NCBI GenBank assembly: GCA_944393505.1 | Contig: CALYAK010000016.1 | Span: 1 to 32,482, forward strand | DNA: 32,482 nt | Origin: an uncultured Clostridia bacterium | Lineage (GTDB): Bacteria; Bacillota; Clostridia; TANB77; CAG-508 | Direction: 5' to 3' | Part shown: positions 24,121 through 32,482 of the stretch, in pieces | How positions within the stretch are numbered: the stretch's first letter is position 1 | Layout: each line of letters starts with the position of its first letter | Made by a program: the position numbers and the translations under genes | Notes under the pieces: model-generated | The model's input: the letters and a program-made list of their open reading frames with translations, nothing else | Databases searched by the model: none | What the model was told of the DNA's origin: nothing

Positions 24121-27100
24121 TTAGCTCTCCATCCTCTCTTTCCTCTGAACTCGTTTTAAGAATTCTTGAATCTCTTTACAGATTTCTTCTTCTTTGTTCG
24201 CCTGTAATTTTAATGTAATATATGGATCTTTTCCTGGTGAAAAGCGAATTCGATTTTGATAAGTTTGAACCAGTTGATCAACCATTTCCATTTGGAATTG
24301 ATTGGCATCAAAATAGAAAACTGCATTTGTTCCTTTTTGAGAAACTTTATTAACATGAGCTAGCATACATTCATTTTTGATTCTTGCAATTTCCATTAAG
24401 TTTTCTACCTCTTTTGGCATCGTTCCATAACGGTCAATTAATTCATCCATAATATTTTGAAGATCTTCTTCTGTTCGACATAAAGCAATATCTTGGTATA
24501 CTTCAATCTTTTGACTGCTATTTTCAATATATTCATCTGGTAAATAGCTGGAAATTGGAATATCGATTTGAATTTCTTGTTCCTCTTCTACTTTGACTCC
24601 TTGCATTTCTTTAACGACTTCATCTAATAGTCTACAATAGGTTTCATAGCCTACCTGTTCCATATGCCCATGTTGAATTTCTCCTAGTAAACTTCCCGCT
24701 CCACGAATTTCCAAATCTCGCATTGCAATTTTAAATCCAGATCCAAATTCCGTAAATTCTCGAATTGCTTTTAAACGTTTATCGGCTTCTTCTGATAATA
24801 GTTTGTCTCGTTTGTAAGTGATATATGCATACGCCTGTTTATCTTTTCTTCCTACTCTACCACGGATTTGATATAGTTGAGCAAGTCCCAAACGATCTGC
24901 ATCTTCTACAATAATTGTGTTGGCATTTGGAATATCAATTCCAGACTCTAAAATCGTGGTACAAACCAAAACATTGATTTCTCCTCGAATAAACTGCATC
25001 ATGATATTTTCCAGTTCTCTTCCATTCATTTTTCCATGTGCATACGCCACTTTTGCTTCTGGTACTAGGTGTTCAATTTGTTCTGCCTTTTGTAAGATGG
25101 TTTCCACTTTGTTATATAAGTAAAATACCTGACCTTCTCGTTCTAATTCTTTGGTAATTGCTTCTCGTATAATTTCTTCATCATATTCTAAAACATAAGT
25201 CTGAACAGGTTTACGATTTTGTGGCGGTTCATAGATCACAGACATGTCTCTTACTCCCACAACCGACATATGTAATGTTCTTGGAATTGGAGTCGCTGTC
25301 ATCGTCAAAACATCGATATTAGTCTTTAATTTTTTAATCTTTTCTTTATCTTTCACACCAAATCGATGCTCTTCATCAATAATTAATAAGCCTAAATCTT
25401 TAAATTGTACATCATCACTTAAAATTCGATGTGTTCCAATAACAATATCAATTTCTCCTAGTTTTAACTTTCGAACAACTTCTTCTTGTTGTTTTTTTGT
25501 TTTAAAACGGTTCAAAAACTCAATATTAATCGGATAATCTTGCATTCTTTTGCAAAAGCTTTCATATTGCTGGCTTGCTAGTACCGTAGTAGGGACTAAA
25601 TAGGCTACTTGTTTTTGGTCGACAACCGCTTTAAATGCTGCTCGAATCGCAACTTCTGTTTTTCCAAATCCAACATCTCCACAAAGCAATCGGTCCATTG
25701 GTTTTTCTTGTTCCATATCTTTTTTCGTTTCTTCAATACAACGTAATTGATCCTCTGTTTCTACATACTCAAAACTATCCTCAAATTGTTTTTGCCATGG
25801 TGTATCTTTCGAAAAAGCAAAACCTTTTACTTTTTGTCTTTTCGCATATAGCTCGATTAAATCTCTCGCTACTTCTTTTAGATTCTTCTTAACTTTTGTT
25901 TTGGTGTTTTCCCATTCTTTACTTCCTAGACGATTGATTTTTGGAGCGCCTTCTCCTCCACTAATGTATTTACGAATACTATCTAAGGATTCGGTTGGAA
26001 TGTATAACATATCATCATTTTTGTATTTGATCTTGATATAGTCTTTCGTAACATGGTCTGTTGTAATGGTATTAATTCCAGCAAAAATTCCAATTCCATG
26101 TGTTTTATGAACAATATAGTCTCCAATTTTTAGGTCAGCAAATACGACCTTTTCTCCAGCTTTAAAAGCAGAACTTACTTTTTTTCTTTTGACAGGATCT
26201 GAGAAAAATTCACCAACCGAAATACACATGAAGTTTTGATCATAGTCTTCAAATCCACTGGATAATCCACCTTCAGTCAATGTAATCATACCTGCTTTTA
26301 GAGGTTTTTGAATATCTCTCTGATAGGTATAGGAAAGATTGTTTTCAGCCAAAAGATTGGCAATCTTTTTACAATCGTTTTCTTTTCCACCAAATACTAA
26401 GATCTTTTTACGCTCAGCAATCGCATTGGTTAAGTCCTTGAGTAAAATCTCAATTTCTTTTTTGAAAAACATAATCTCTCTTTGTTTGGTTTCAAAGATT
26501 TGACTTGTTCTTCTTGTTTTGGTAACCAATTCTTGATTTTGTAAATATGCTTTTACTCTTTTATCTTCTTCTAGTTTTAGTTCATAAGAAGCCAAATTAA
26601 GAATTGCTTCTGGTACAAATTTTTCCTTTTCGATTAAATTTTGAATTAAGTTTTTGTTTTCTGTCTGAATATTTTGTGCTCTTTGTGTAATTTTGTCCGC
26701 TTCATCTAGAAAAATACAATACTCTTTTCCCAAGTAATCAAATATGGTTGCTTTTTGTGGATAAAAACAATTAAAGTATTTATCGATTTTACTTAAATAT
26801 TTTCCATTTTGAATCAGTTCAATATCTTCATCCACATTCGAATACTGATTGCGAATTCTTTGAACCACAATTTCGATTGGATCTTGTAATAAATACTCAT
26901 AACAAGGGTAAATCTCTACCTTTTGTAACATATCGGTTGATCTTTGTGAAGAAATCTGGAAAGATCGAATCGAATCCACTTCATCTCCCCAAAATTCAAT
27001 TCGAACACCACGATTTTCATTTTCGGAAATATCGACAATGCCCCCACGAATACTAAATTGTCCTCGATTTTCTACCAGATCCGCTCTCTCATATCCCATT

Positions 27101-27570
27101 TGTGTTAATTTCTCTCTTAAATCTTCTAATTTATATCGGGCACCCACTTTTAAATGAAGTTGATTTTGATAAAGAACCTCTTTGGTAATCATTTCTTGCA
27201 TAATCGCTTCTACGGTTGTAACCAAGATCTTTACTTTTCCTTCTTCGATCTTGTTAAGCACTTCCATTCTTTCGAAAGCGCCGTCTTTACTTTCTGCCAC
27301 ATAGTCATATGCCACTATTTCTTTCTTTGGAAAGAAATACACTTGATTTTGTAACAAGCTTAAGTCTTTCATTATCTTTTTTGCTTGTAGCTCGTTATAG
27401 GTAATGAGACAAATTGGCTGATTGATTTTTTCTTGACATGCAGCAATTAAAACACTTTTGCTAACGTCAACTAAGCCCGATATTAATATCGGGCTAGAAT
27501 TTTTTTCGATATTTTCGATACATTCCTTCCATTTTTTTGAGTTGGAAAACTCACTTAAAAGCAAATTCAT
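24121..27570 (-). CDS. mfd: Transcription-repair coupling factor Mfd
   Basis: 1149 residues, the usual length. Mfd pushes stalled RNA polymerase off DNA and recruits UvrA. Order: UvrB-like N-terminal region (PILISGLVDVSKSVLIAACQ; GQFSIRGGIVDI), CarD-like RNA polymerase-interaction domain (GDYIVHKTHGIGIFAGINT), a RecG-like helicase with Walker A LLCGDVGFGKTEVAIRAAFK, DEEH box LLIIDEEHRFGVKDK, TMTATPIPRTLHMS, ILESGIDIPNANT and QIRGRVGR, then the C-terminal UvrA-masking domain. AGGAGC precedes the ATG. It sits between the CD1247-like gene (23 bases) and the methyltransferase (stop abuts the GTG), so one transcript is likely. Confidence 0.97.
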   Translation of the reverse strand: MNLLLSEFSNSKKWKECIENIEKNSSPILISGLVDVSKSVLIAACQEKINQPICLITYNELQAKKIMKDLSLLQNQVYFFPKKEIVAYDYVAESKDGAFERMEVLNKIEEGKVKILVTTVEAIMQEMITKEVLYQNQLHLKVGARYKLEDLREKLTQMGYERADLVENRGQFSIRGGIVDISENENRGVRIEFWGDEVDSIRSFQISSQRSTDMLQKVEIYPCYEYLLQDPIEIVVQRIRNQYSNVDEDIELIQNGKYLSKIDKYFNCFYPQKATIFDYLGKEYCIFLDEADKITQRAQNIQTENKNLIQNLIEKEKFVPEAILNLASYELKLEEDKRVKAYLQNQELVTKTRRTSQIFETKQREIMFFKKEIEILLKDLTNAIAERKKILVFGGKENDCKKIANLLAENNLSYTYQRDIQKPLKAGMITLTEGGLSSGFEDYDQNFMCISVGEFFSDPVKRKKVSSAFKAGEKVVFADLKIGDYIVHKTHGIGIFAGINTITTDHVTKDYIKIKYKNDDMLYIPTESLDSIRKYISGGEGAPKINRLGSKEWENTKTKVKKNLKEVARDLIELYAKRQKVKGFAFSKDTPWQKQFEDSFEYVETEDQLRCIEETKKDMEQEKPMDRLLCGDVGFGKTEVAIRAAFKAVVDQKQVAYLVPTTVLASQQYESFCKRMQDYPINIEFLNRFKTKKQQEEVVRKLKLGEIDIVIGTHRILSDDVQFKDLGLLIIDEEHRFGVKDKEKIKKLKTNIDVLTMTATPIPRTLHMSVVGVRDMSVIYEPPQNRKPVQTYVLEYDEEIIREAITKELEREGQVFYLYNKVETILQKAEQIEHLVPEAKVAYAHGKMNGRELENIMMQFIRGEINVLVCTTILESGIDIPNANTIIVEDADRLGLAQLYQIRGRVGRKDKQAYAYITYKRDKLLSEEADKRLKAIREFTEFGSGFKIAMRDLEIRGAGSLLGEIQHGHMEQVGYETYCRLLDEVVKEMQGVKVEEEQEIQIDIPISSYLPDEYIENSSQKIEVYQDIALCRTEEDLQNIMDELIDRYGTMPKEVENLMEIARIKNECMLAHVNKVSQKGTNAVFYFDANQFQMEMVDQLVQTYQNRIRFSPGKDPYITLKLQANKEEEICKEIQEFLKRVQRKERMES

Positions 27571-27593
27571 CTTTATGCTCCTTCTATTTGCTT

Positions 27594-28073
27594 TTACATA
27601 TCTTCGTCTTCATTCGGAGATTTCTTTTCGTCTTCATAATGTTCATGACAGCCTAAACAATCTCCTGAACATCCTTCGTCTGCGTTGAAGTCCAATTCGA
27701 TCATATTATGGCACTCTGGACATTCAATATCTCTTTTGTTTTCAAAATCGATATCTGCAACAAATTCATGATTACAATATGGACAAACAATTTCAAAATC
27801 AAATCCATCCATATTTTCATCTTCATAAATGTCTCTTTCGATTCCATCTACAATTGCAGATAATCTTTCTAATCTTTTTTCCATTTCTTTTTGATTTTCT
27901 TCGATTTGCTCTAGTTTATGATCTGCTAAATCAGTTACTCGATCAATAACATCTACAAAAAGAAGGGATAATTCTGCAATTTTATTTTTCGTAAGTTCAA
28001 ACTCTTCTTTGTCGGTAATAATACCTTCAATCTCTTTTACGATTTTCTTATACTCTTTATTTAAATCTGACAT
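27594..28073 (-). CDS. CD1247-like protein, coiled coil plus zinc-ribbon
   Basis: 159 residues. N-terminal helices and a coiled coil (about 1-75; KLEQIEENQKEMEKRLERLS), then a zinc-ribbon with CPYC (about 98-101) and CPEC (about 118-121), and an additional Cys/His cluster CSGDCLGCHEH near the end before an acidic tail. The layout matches Clostridia proteins annotated as CD1247 N-terminal domain containing, frequently found next to efp as here. Function unknown; the zinc site and coiled coil suggest nucleic-acid or protein binding. SD AAAGGAAAAAC, 18 bases after efp. Confidence 0.8.
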   Translation of the reverse strand: MSDLNKEYKKIVKEIEGIITDKEEFELTKNKIAELSLLFVDVIDRVTDLADHKLEQIEENQKEMEKRLERLSAIVDGIERDIYEDENMDGFDFEIVCPYCNHEFVADIDFENKRDIECPECHNMIELDFNADEGCSGDCLGCHEHYEDEKKSPNEDEDM

Positions 28074-28091
28074 GGATTTTGTTTTTCCTTT

Positions 28092-28658
28092 CTATACTCT
28101 TTCCATATACTCGCCAGTTCTTGTATCAATTCTGATTACATCTCCAATATTGATAAATAAAGGAACAGAAATCTCATAACCATTTTCCAATGTTGCTGGT
28201 TTTCCAGAAGTAGTTGTTGTATTACCACTAAATCCTGGTTCTGTATATGTAACTTCTAATTCCACAAACATTGGTGGTTCTACTGCAAATACATTGCCTT
28301 TATATGATAAAACTTTTACATTCATATTTTCTTTAATGTATTTTAAAGCATCTCCTAATTGCTCTTTGTTTAAAGGCATTTGCTCATATGTCTCATTATC
28401 CATAAAATAATATAGTGTATCGTCATTGTATAGATATTGCATTTCTCTTTTTTCAATCTCAGCTCCTGGATATTTTTCCGATGGATTGAATGTTTTTTCA
28501 ATTACAGCTCCTGTAATTACATTTTTTAATTTAGTACGAACAAAAGCTGCTCCTTTTCCTGGTTTTACATGTTGAAATTCAACTACTTTGAATACGTTTC
28601 CGTCCATTTCAAAAGTTGTTCCATTACGAAAATCTCCTGCCATATATACTTCTGCCAT
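28092..28658 (-). CDS. efp: Elongation factor P
   Basis: 188 residues. EF-P relieves ribosome stalling at polyproline. The KOW-like N-terminal domain has [20 protein letters not shown] and the tip loop [17 protein letters not shown]; the residue at the tip is Lys (Lys35 of KPGKG), as in Firmicutes. Two OB domains follow, with [20 protein letters not shown] at the C-terminus. Start ATG 28658 after AAGGGGG. Own promoter at 28733-28705; leads the efp-CD1247-mfd-methyltransferase operon. Confidence 0.96.
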   Translation of the reverse strand: MAEVYMAGDFRNGTTFEMDGNVFKVVEFQHVKPGKGAAFVRTKLKNVITGAVIEKTFNPSEKYPGAEIEKREMQYLYNDDTLYYFMDNETYEQMPLNKEQLGDALKYIKENMNVKVLSYKGNVFAVEPPMFVELEVTYTEPGFSGNTTTTSGKPATLENGYEISVPLFINIGDVIRIDTRTGEYMERV

Positions 28659-28704
28659 ATTTATTTTCCCCCTTAATTGATTAATTATTTACACATACTG
28701 AAAT

Positions 28705-28733
28705 ATTTTACTACAAATTCGCGAAAAAATCAA
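28705..28733 (-). promoter_or_regulatory. Promoter of the efp operon
   Basis: Minus strand TTGATT (28733-28728), 17-base spacer, TAAAAT (28710-28705). Confidence 0.6.
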
Positions 28734-28741
28734 GTTTTTCC

Positions 28742-29809
28742 CTATTTTCCAACGATAATATAATTTTTATCTGATTTAGTTAAGTTTATACTACCAGATT
28801 TTGTTACCTTCACCGTATCTTCAATTCGAACACCAAATTGATTTGGAAGATAAATTCCTGGTTCGTTTGTTAGTACCATTTTTTCCTTTACAAACACATC
28901 ATTTTTTAATGAAAAATATGGTAATTCATGAATTTCCAATCCTACTCCATGTCCAAGTGCATGAATCAAGTTGTATCCATTTAATCGAAAATCATTTTCT
29001 ACCATTTTCGAAATCATTTTCAAACTTGCACCTTCTACCAAATCGTTTTGTACTTGTTTTTGATTTTTCAAAACCAAATCATAGATTGGTCTTACTTCAT
29101 TTGGAATTGTTCCTGCAAAAACCGTTCTTGTCATATCGGAACAATATCCTTGATATTTGCATCCCATATCAATCACAATTGGATCACCAAGTTCGATTTT
29201 TTTCTCGGTTGGAATCGCATGCGGCTTGGATGAATTTTTTCCGGATGCTACAATAGGATCAAAAGAATTTCCCTCTGCTCCATTTTCTTGATAGAATTTT
29301 CCGATTTCATCTGCTACTTGCTTTTCCGTCATCCCAATTTGAATAAACTTACAAAGATGGGAAAAACATTGATCCGTTATTTCACAAGCTTTTTCAATTT
29401 TTTGTAATTCTTCTTCATCTTTAAAAACTCTTTGCTTTTCGATGATAAAATCGGTTTCTTCAAAATTGTTAACTTTGTATTGTTGCATATATTGTTTGTA
29501 TTTTGCATAGGTAATATAGTTTTCTTCAAAACCAACATTTTCACAAAAAGAAAAGAAATTCTCATAGTCATAACTCGATACATCTTTCACATTGTATACC
29601 GAGATTTCATCATCAATTGTTAAGGTGTGGTTGACATCTTCGATATATCTACCATCTGTGATATAGATGTTTTCTTTTCTTGTAATTAACAAAACCCCTT
29701 CTGCTTCGATATTGGTTAAATATCGAATATTGACTGGATTGGAAATAATAATTCCTTGCATATTTAACAAGTTAATTTTATCCCTTAGCCATTTAATTTT
29801 TGTGTTCAT
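28742..29809 (-). CDS. M24 Xaa-Pro aminopeptidase
   Basis: 355 residues. Creatinase-type N-terminal domain (NIRYLTNIEAEGVLLITRK) then the pita-bread metallopeptidase fold with all five ligands: VIDMGCKYQGYCSDMTRTVF (two Asp), HALGHGVGLEIHE (His), TNEPGIYLP (Glu), GVRIEDTVKVT (Glu). It removes N-terminal residues before proline and needs two metal ions. Located directly upstream of efp, the common Clostridia arrangement, but efp has its own promoter. 25 bases after the prepilin peptidase gene. Confidence 0.93.
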   Translation of the reverse strand: MNTKIKWLRDKINLLNMQGIIISNPVNIRYLTNIEAEGVLLITRKENIYITDGRYIEDVNHTLTIDDEISVYNVKDVSSYDYENFFSFCENVGFEENYITYAKYKQYMQQYKVNNFEETDFIIEKQRVFKDEEELQKIEKACEITDQCFSHLCKFIQIGMTEKQVADEIGKFYQENGAEGNSFDPIVASGKNSSKPHAIPTEKKIELGDPIVIDMGCKYQGYCSDMTRTVFAGTIPNEVRPIYDLVLKNQKQVQNDLVEGASLKMISKMVENDFRLNGYNLIHALGHGVGLEIHELPYFSLKNDVFVKEKMVLTNEPGIYLPNQFGVRIEDTVKVTKSGSINLTKSDKNYIIVGK

Positions 29810-29834
29810 TTTTCATCACCCGACATTTCCTTTT

Positions 29835-30569
29835 TTATTGGTACATTCCTAATGTAAAAATCTTCATTAAAGCATATACAATTGTTTGAAATGGTACATA
29901 GAGAACAACTAGTGTTGCAACAACAATAAATGGTCCAAAAGGAATGTATTCATCTGTTTTCTTTACTTTTGTAATCAATAACCCTATGCTAATGATTGCT
30001 CCTACTAAGAAAGCAATTAAAGCAACAACAATCACGCTACGCCAACCTAAGAATAACCCTAAGGCTCCCATTAACTTTACATCACCTAATCCCATGGCTT
30101 CTTTTCCCATGACCAAACCGCCAAGCAATGTAATCGCTAGGAAGATTCCTCCTCCTACCACTAGTCCTAAAAAGCGGTCGATTGCTAGATTAATATTAAA
30201 TGCACCTTCTACGAAAGAAAAGACTAATCCAACTTCTAGCATCGTTAAAGTTAATCGATTTGGTATGATATAGTGTTTGTAGTCAACGCAAAATGCAATT
30301 AACAACATTGGTATTAAAATTAAGTATTTTACTAGATTTAAGCTAAATCCACAAGTATATAGCAAAGCTACATACATCACTGCGGTTAGAATCATTAAGA
30401 TGTAATTTGGTTTACCACATTTCAAAAATGTCGTAAAAAATTCTCTTGAAAAGCATTTTCGATATTCTGGAAGTCGTATATTGCACCAGTCTACAAAATA
30501 TCCTACTCCTAGTCCAACGACTCCGATAATAAAGTACCATAAAATTTGTATATCATTTATATACATCAT
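29835..30569 (-). CDS. A24 prepilin peptidase (TadV/PilD-like)
   Basis: 244 residues, integral membrane. The aspartyl catalytic pair is visible: Asp96 in IAFCVDYKHYIIPNRL and Asp163 in MGLGDVKLMGALGLFLGW. Membrane segments near 10-28, 57-75, 80-96, 105-125, 133-155, 172-200 and 213-235. The N-terminal methyltransferase-type region of PilD with paired CxxC motifs is not present, although a short Cys-containing loop (CNIRLPEYRKCF) is. Likely processes pilins, possibly those of the locus at 6-18 kb, but that locus lacks a peptidase of its own and its pilins lack a conventional leader. Overlaps yqeG by 4 bases. Confidence 0.88.
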   Translation of the reverse strand: MMYINDIQILWYFIIGVVGLGVGYFVDWCNIRLPEYRKCFSREFFTTFLKCGKPNYILMILTAVMYVALLYTCGFSLNLVKYLILIPMLLIAFCVDYKHYIIPNRLTLTMLEVGLVFSFVEGAFNINLAIDRFLGLVVGGGIFLAITLLGGLVMGKEAMGLGDVKLMGALGLFLGWRSVIVVALIAFLVGAIISIGLLITKVKKTDEYIPFGPFIVVATLVVLYVPFQTIVYALMKIFTLGMYQ

Positions 30570-31072
30570 TTTTTCTCTTCTCCTTTTTTCTTTTGAAATT
30601 GGTCAATGATCTTTTGTTCAAAAGGTCTCTTGATTCTTGTGATCCAAATATCTTTTTCTCCAATTGGTTGCACTAAAATTGGATACATATGGCATCTTCT
30701 TGCACCAATGACATCGGTAAAGATTTGGTCTCCTACGACTCCAATTTTTTCGTGTTCTAATTGCATTAATTTTGCTACTTTTTTAAAGCCTGATTTTAAA
30801 GGTTTCATACCAAAATAAAAATATGGTATTCCTAAAACTTCTGCTACTTTTTTTACTTTTTCTTTCTTGTTACTATTGGATAAAATATAGAATTTTATGC
30901 CAGCTTGTTTTAATGTATTGATCCATTCAACTGTTCCTGGAAGCATCTTTTTATCCAGATCAATTAGGGTATTATCTACATCTAAAATAAGGCCTTCAAT
31001 TCCATGTTTCTTTAATAATTCTACGTCTATTTCCAATATATTTTTGAAATATTGCTCTGGATAAAGTGTCAT
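30566..31072 (-). CDS. yqeG: YqeG-family HAD phosphatase
   Basis: 168 residues, the HAD IIIA type. Catalytic motif I GLILDVDNTLIDLDKKML (DxDxT), motif II FYILSNSNKKEKVK, motif III KPLKSGFKKVAKL and GVVGDQIFTDVIGA (Asp pair) are all visible. YqeG-type proteins are soluble phosphatases with lipid- or nucleotide-phosphate substrates. GGGAGGAAAAA ATG start, consensus promoter 31127-31098. First gene of the yqeG-prepilin peptidase-aminopeptidase operon. Confidence 0.92.
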   Translation of the reverse strand: MTLYPEQYFKNILEIDVELLKKHGIEGLILDVDNTLIDLDKKMLPGTVEWINTLKQAGIKFYILSNSNKKEKVKKVAEVLGIPYFYFGMKPLKSGFKKVAKLMQLEHEKIGVVGDQIFTDVIGARRCHMYPILVQPIGEKDIWITRIKRPFEQKIIDQFQKKKGEEKK

Positions 31073-31097
31073 TTTTTCCTCCCATTTTTTCTATTTT

Positions 31098-31127
31098 ATC
31101 TTATCAATAAGGCATCTAGTTTGTCAA
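31098..31127 (-). promoter_or_regulatory. Promoter of the yqeG operon
   Basis: Minus strand TTGACA (31127-31122), 18-base spacer, TAAGAT (31103-31098). Confidence 0.65.
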
Positions 31128-31185
31128 GGAATTTACCTTCATATATCTTATGAACAAATAAAAAAGAAAAGAACTTCAAAAACCA

Positions 31186-31223
31186 AAAATGAAGAGAGAA
31201 ACGATAGGCAGCGTCTCTCTCTT
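31186..31223 (-). terminator. Terminator of the glycine-rich protein gene
   Basis: Minus strand stem GAAGAGAGAGACG / CGTTTCTCTCTTC (one G-U pair) with an 8-base loop, followed by ATTTTT. Confidence 0.75.
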
Positions 31224-31257
31224 CCATCTATTCTAAGGATAATATCTATTTGTTTAT

Positions 31258-32482
31258 TTATTCTATTAAGGTTATTCTTGCATAACCATTTCCACTATGT
31301 CCCGTTTCGGTTCCACCCGAGGTAGATGGCATAGATGCATTTCCTGCAATCGTTGATCCGTTGGCAACTCCCCCAATATATCCAGAGCCACCTCCGGCAG
31401 ATTTATCGTGTCCATTTCCTCCTCCGTAATATCCTGCTCCACCTCCAACTTGATATCCTGTCGTTCCTGATCCTCCATATCCAAACCCCCCTGCCGTCTC
31501 AGAACCACTTCCTCCAGCACTCTGCGATCCTCCATTTCCTCCTGAACCATTTCCTCCACTTATTCCACCTCCAACACCTCCGACATTATTACCATTGTTA
31601 TAATTATTACTTCCGACCTCCTCCTCCGGCAACAATTAGAATACTTTGTTTGTTTCCTGAAAGGTTTCTTAATAGTCCGGATGCCGTAGCTACGTGAGTA
31701 GCTCCTCCACCGGATCCACCTGCATACCCACTCCACAAAGTATTAGCTCCACCTCCATTGTATCCACCAGAATGTATTACATTCGTTGTATTTCCACTAC
31801 CTCCAACCACTATATATAAAGTAGTAGAAGAACTTAAAGAAATTGTACCTACAGAATATCCTCCTTTTCCCCCTGCTTTCCCTACTCCCGATGAAGAGTA
31901 GCCTGTTCCACCTTGAGCGCCCCATACTTCTAGCTTATATGTTCCTGTTTCTGGTACTGTGAATGTTTGTGCTCCTCCTGTATATACAAAATTTCTACTT
32001 CCTGCAGTCATTGTTGTTAATGATTTCTCACTTGTATTTCCAGATTTATCTTTTACAATTACTTTTAATGTATAACTCGTAAATGCACTTAATCCTGTAT
32101 ATTGATATGTGTTTGACGCACTTGTTCCTTTGCTTGTACTTCCTTGATAATACGTATACGTTGAACTTGTCGTTCCTATTCCACTTAATGCATCGCTTGC
32201 ACTGACACTTACATTAATTGTTGATGCTGCTCTCGCTGTTCTTGTAAAACTTGATATCGTTGGTGCTACAGTATCTCTCGTAAAGACTAAATTGCTTCCT
32301 GCTGACTTTCTTCCTGAATAGTCATAGCTATATGCTGTAATTGTCCATGTTCCATCTGCTTCTACTGTAAACGTTCCATTGTTTGCTATCTCTGTTTCTC
32401 CTATATTTACTGCCTGATTTGTTGTTACACTTTGTCCTGCTACTGTTCCATTTCCTTTGGCTGTTCCTGTTATGGTGTAGGT
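31258..32482 (-). CDS. Ig-like/glycine-rich surface protein, +1 frameshift at CGG (5' end outside window)
   Basis: Open from the right edge, so the N-terminus is missing; at least 407 residues are here. The first part has Ig-like domains (TGTAKGNGTVAGQ, then TVAPTISSFTRTARAASTIN and LKVIVKDKSGNTSEKS). From about 32000 a glycine-rich domain begins with FVYTGGAQTFTVPETGTYKL and EVWGAQGGTG, the hallmark of the GRP domain of secreted proteins, and ends with NGYARITLIE. The zero frame stops at 31607 just after LIVAGGGGRK, but a skip at the CGG (31615-31613) yields VAGGGGG followed by SNNYNNGNNVGG and the remaining Gly-rich region to the stop at 31258. The role is probably extracellular adhesion or structure. 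Confidence 0.85.
31613..31615 (-). promoter_or_regulatory. CGG +1 recoding site in the glycine-rich protein
   Basis: Zero frame GGA GGT CGG AAG TAA; continued frame GGA AGT AAT AAT (Gly-Ser-Asn-Asn). The zero frame ends two codons after CGG. Confidence 0.8.

Noticed and set aside
14295..31635. The four frame breaks as random sequencing or assembly errors
   Set aside because: Random errors would not all be +1, all at CGG and all followed by W-A-R, with CGG absent elsewhere; the extra base is not in a homopolymer at three of the sites. A systematic error cannot be fully excluded without the reads.
31258..31640. Tandem DNA repeats or a CRISPR-like array in the glycine-rich region
   Set aside because: Repetition is at the Gly-codon level with irregular spacing; no constant repeat-spacer pattern exists.
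31272..31697. Long open frames on both strands inside the glycine-rich gene
   Set aside because: Produced by the GGN-repeat composition of the real gene; the translated products have no recognisable structure.

Overview
The window comes from a low-GC, endospore-lineage Firmicute, most likely an uncultured gut-type Clostridia. The evidence is SpoVG, SpoIVB peptidase, diaminopimelate dehydrogenase, CdaA, a CD1247-type zinc-ribbon protein next to efp, and AT-rich DNA with strong AGGAGG-type ribosome sites. There are no rRNA, tRNA, IS or CRISPR elements.

Layout. 1-4744: start of spoVG (minus), murC (plus), an unknown membrane protein, a secreted transglutaminase-like protein, and ddh (plus). 4768-6012: SpoIVB-type PDZ serine peptidase. 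6079-17970: a 12-gene minus-strand Tad/type IV-like pilus locus. It encodes a CpaB-like SAF protein, two TadZ/CpaE-like proteins with degenerate P-loops, a CpaF/TadA ATPase with an N-terminal membrane helix, a TadB-TadC fusion, and an array of small pilin-like proteins, four of which start MENA. 18167-20531: small membrane proteins, truA and cdaA. 20653-23244: a coiled-coil protein, an FxLYD protein and aspS. 23319-28658: efp, CD1247-like, mfd and a TrmH-family rRNA methyltransferase as one operon. 28742-31072: yqeG, an A24 prepilin peptidase and an M24 aminopeptidase. 31258-end: a large Ig-like/glycine-rich surface protein running off the window.

The most striking observation is a recurring +1 frameshift. 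Four genes (cpaF-like ATPase, truA, TrmH-family methyltransferase, glycine-rich protein) are each interrupted at an in-frame CGG codon, and each resumes correctly if one base is skipped so that C-GGA or C-GGT is read as Gly. In reading both strands by eye I found no other in-frame CGG codon in any gene of the window (roughly 9,500 codons). The shifted glycine lies in the Walker A loop of the ATPase, next to the catalytic Asp of TruA, in the SAM-binding knot motif of the methyltransferase and in the Gly-rich core of the surface protein. This suggests a reserved CGG codon that triggers +1 frameshifting, or a natural four-base CGGN glycine codon. I know of no description of this.

The second point of interest is the pilus locus itself: a monoderm Tad-like machine with unusual fusions and pilins that have no obvious leader peptide, while its likely peptidase lies 12 kb away in the yqeG operon.
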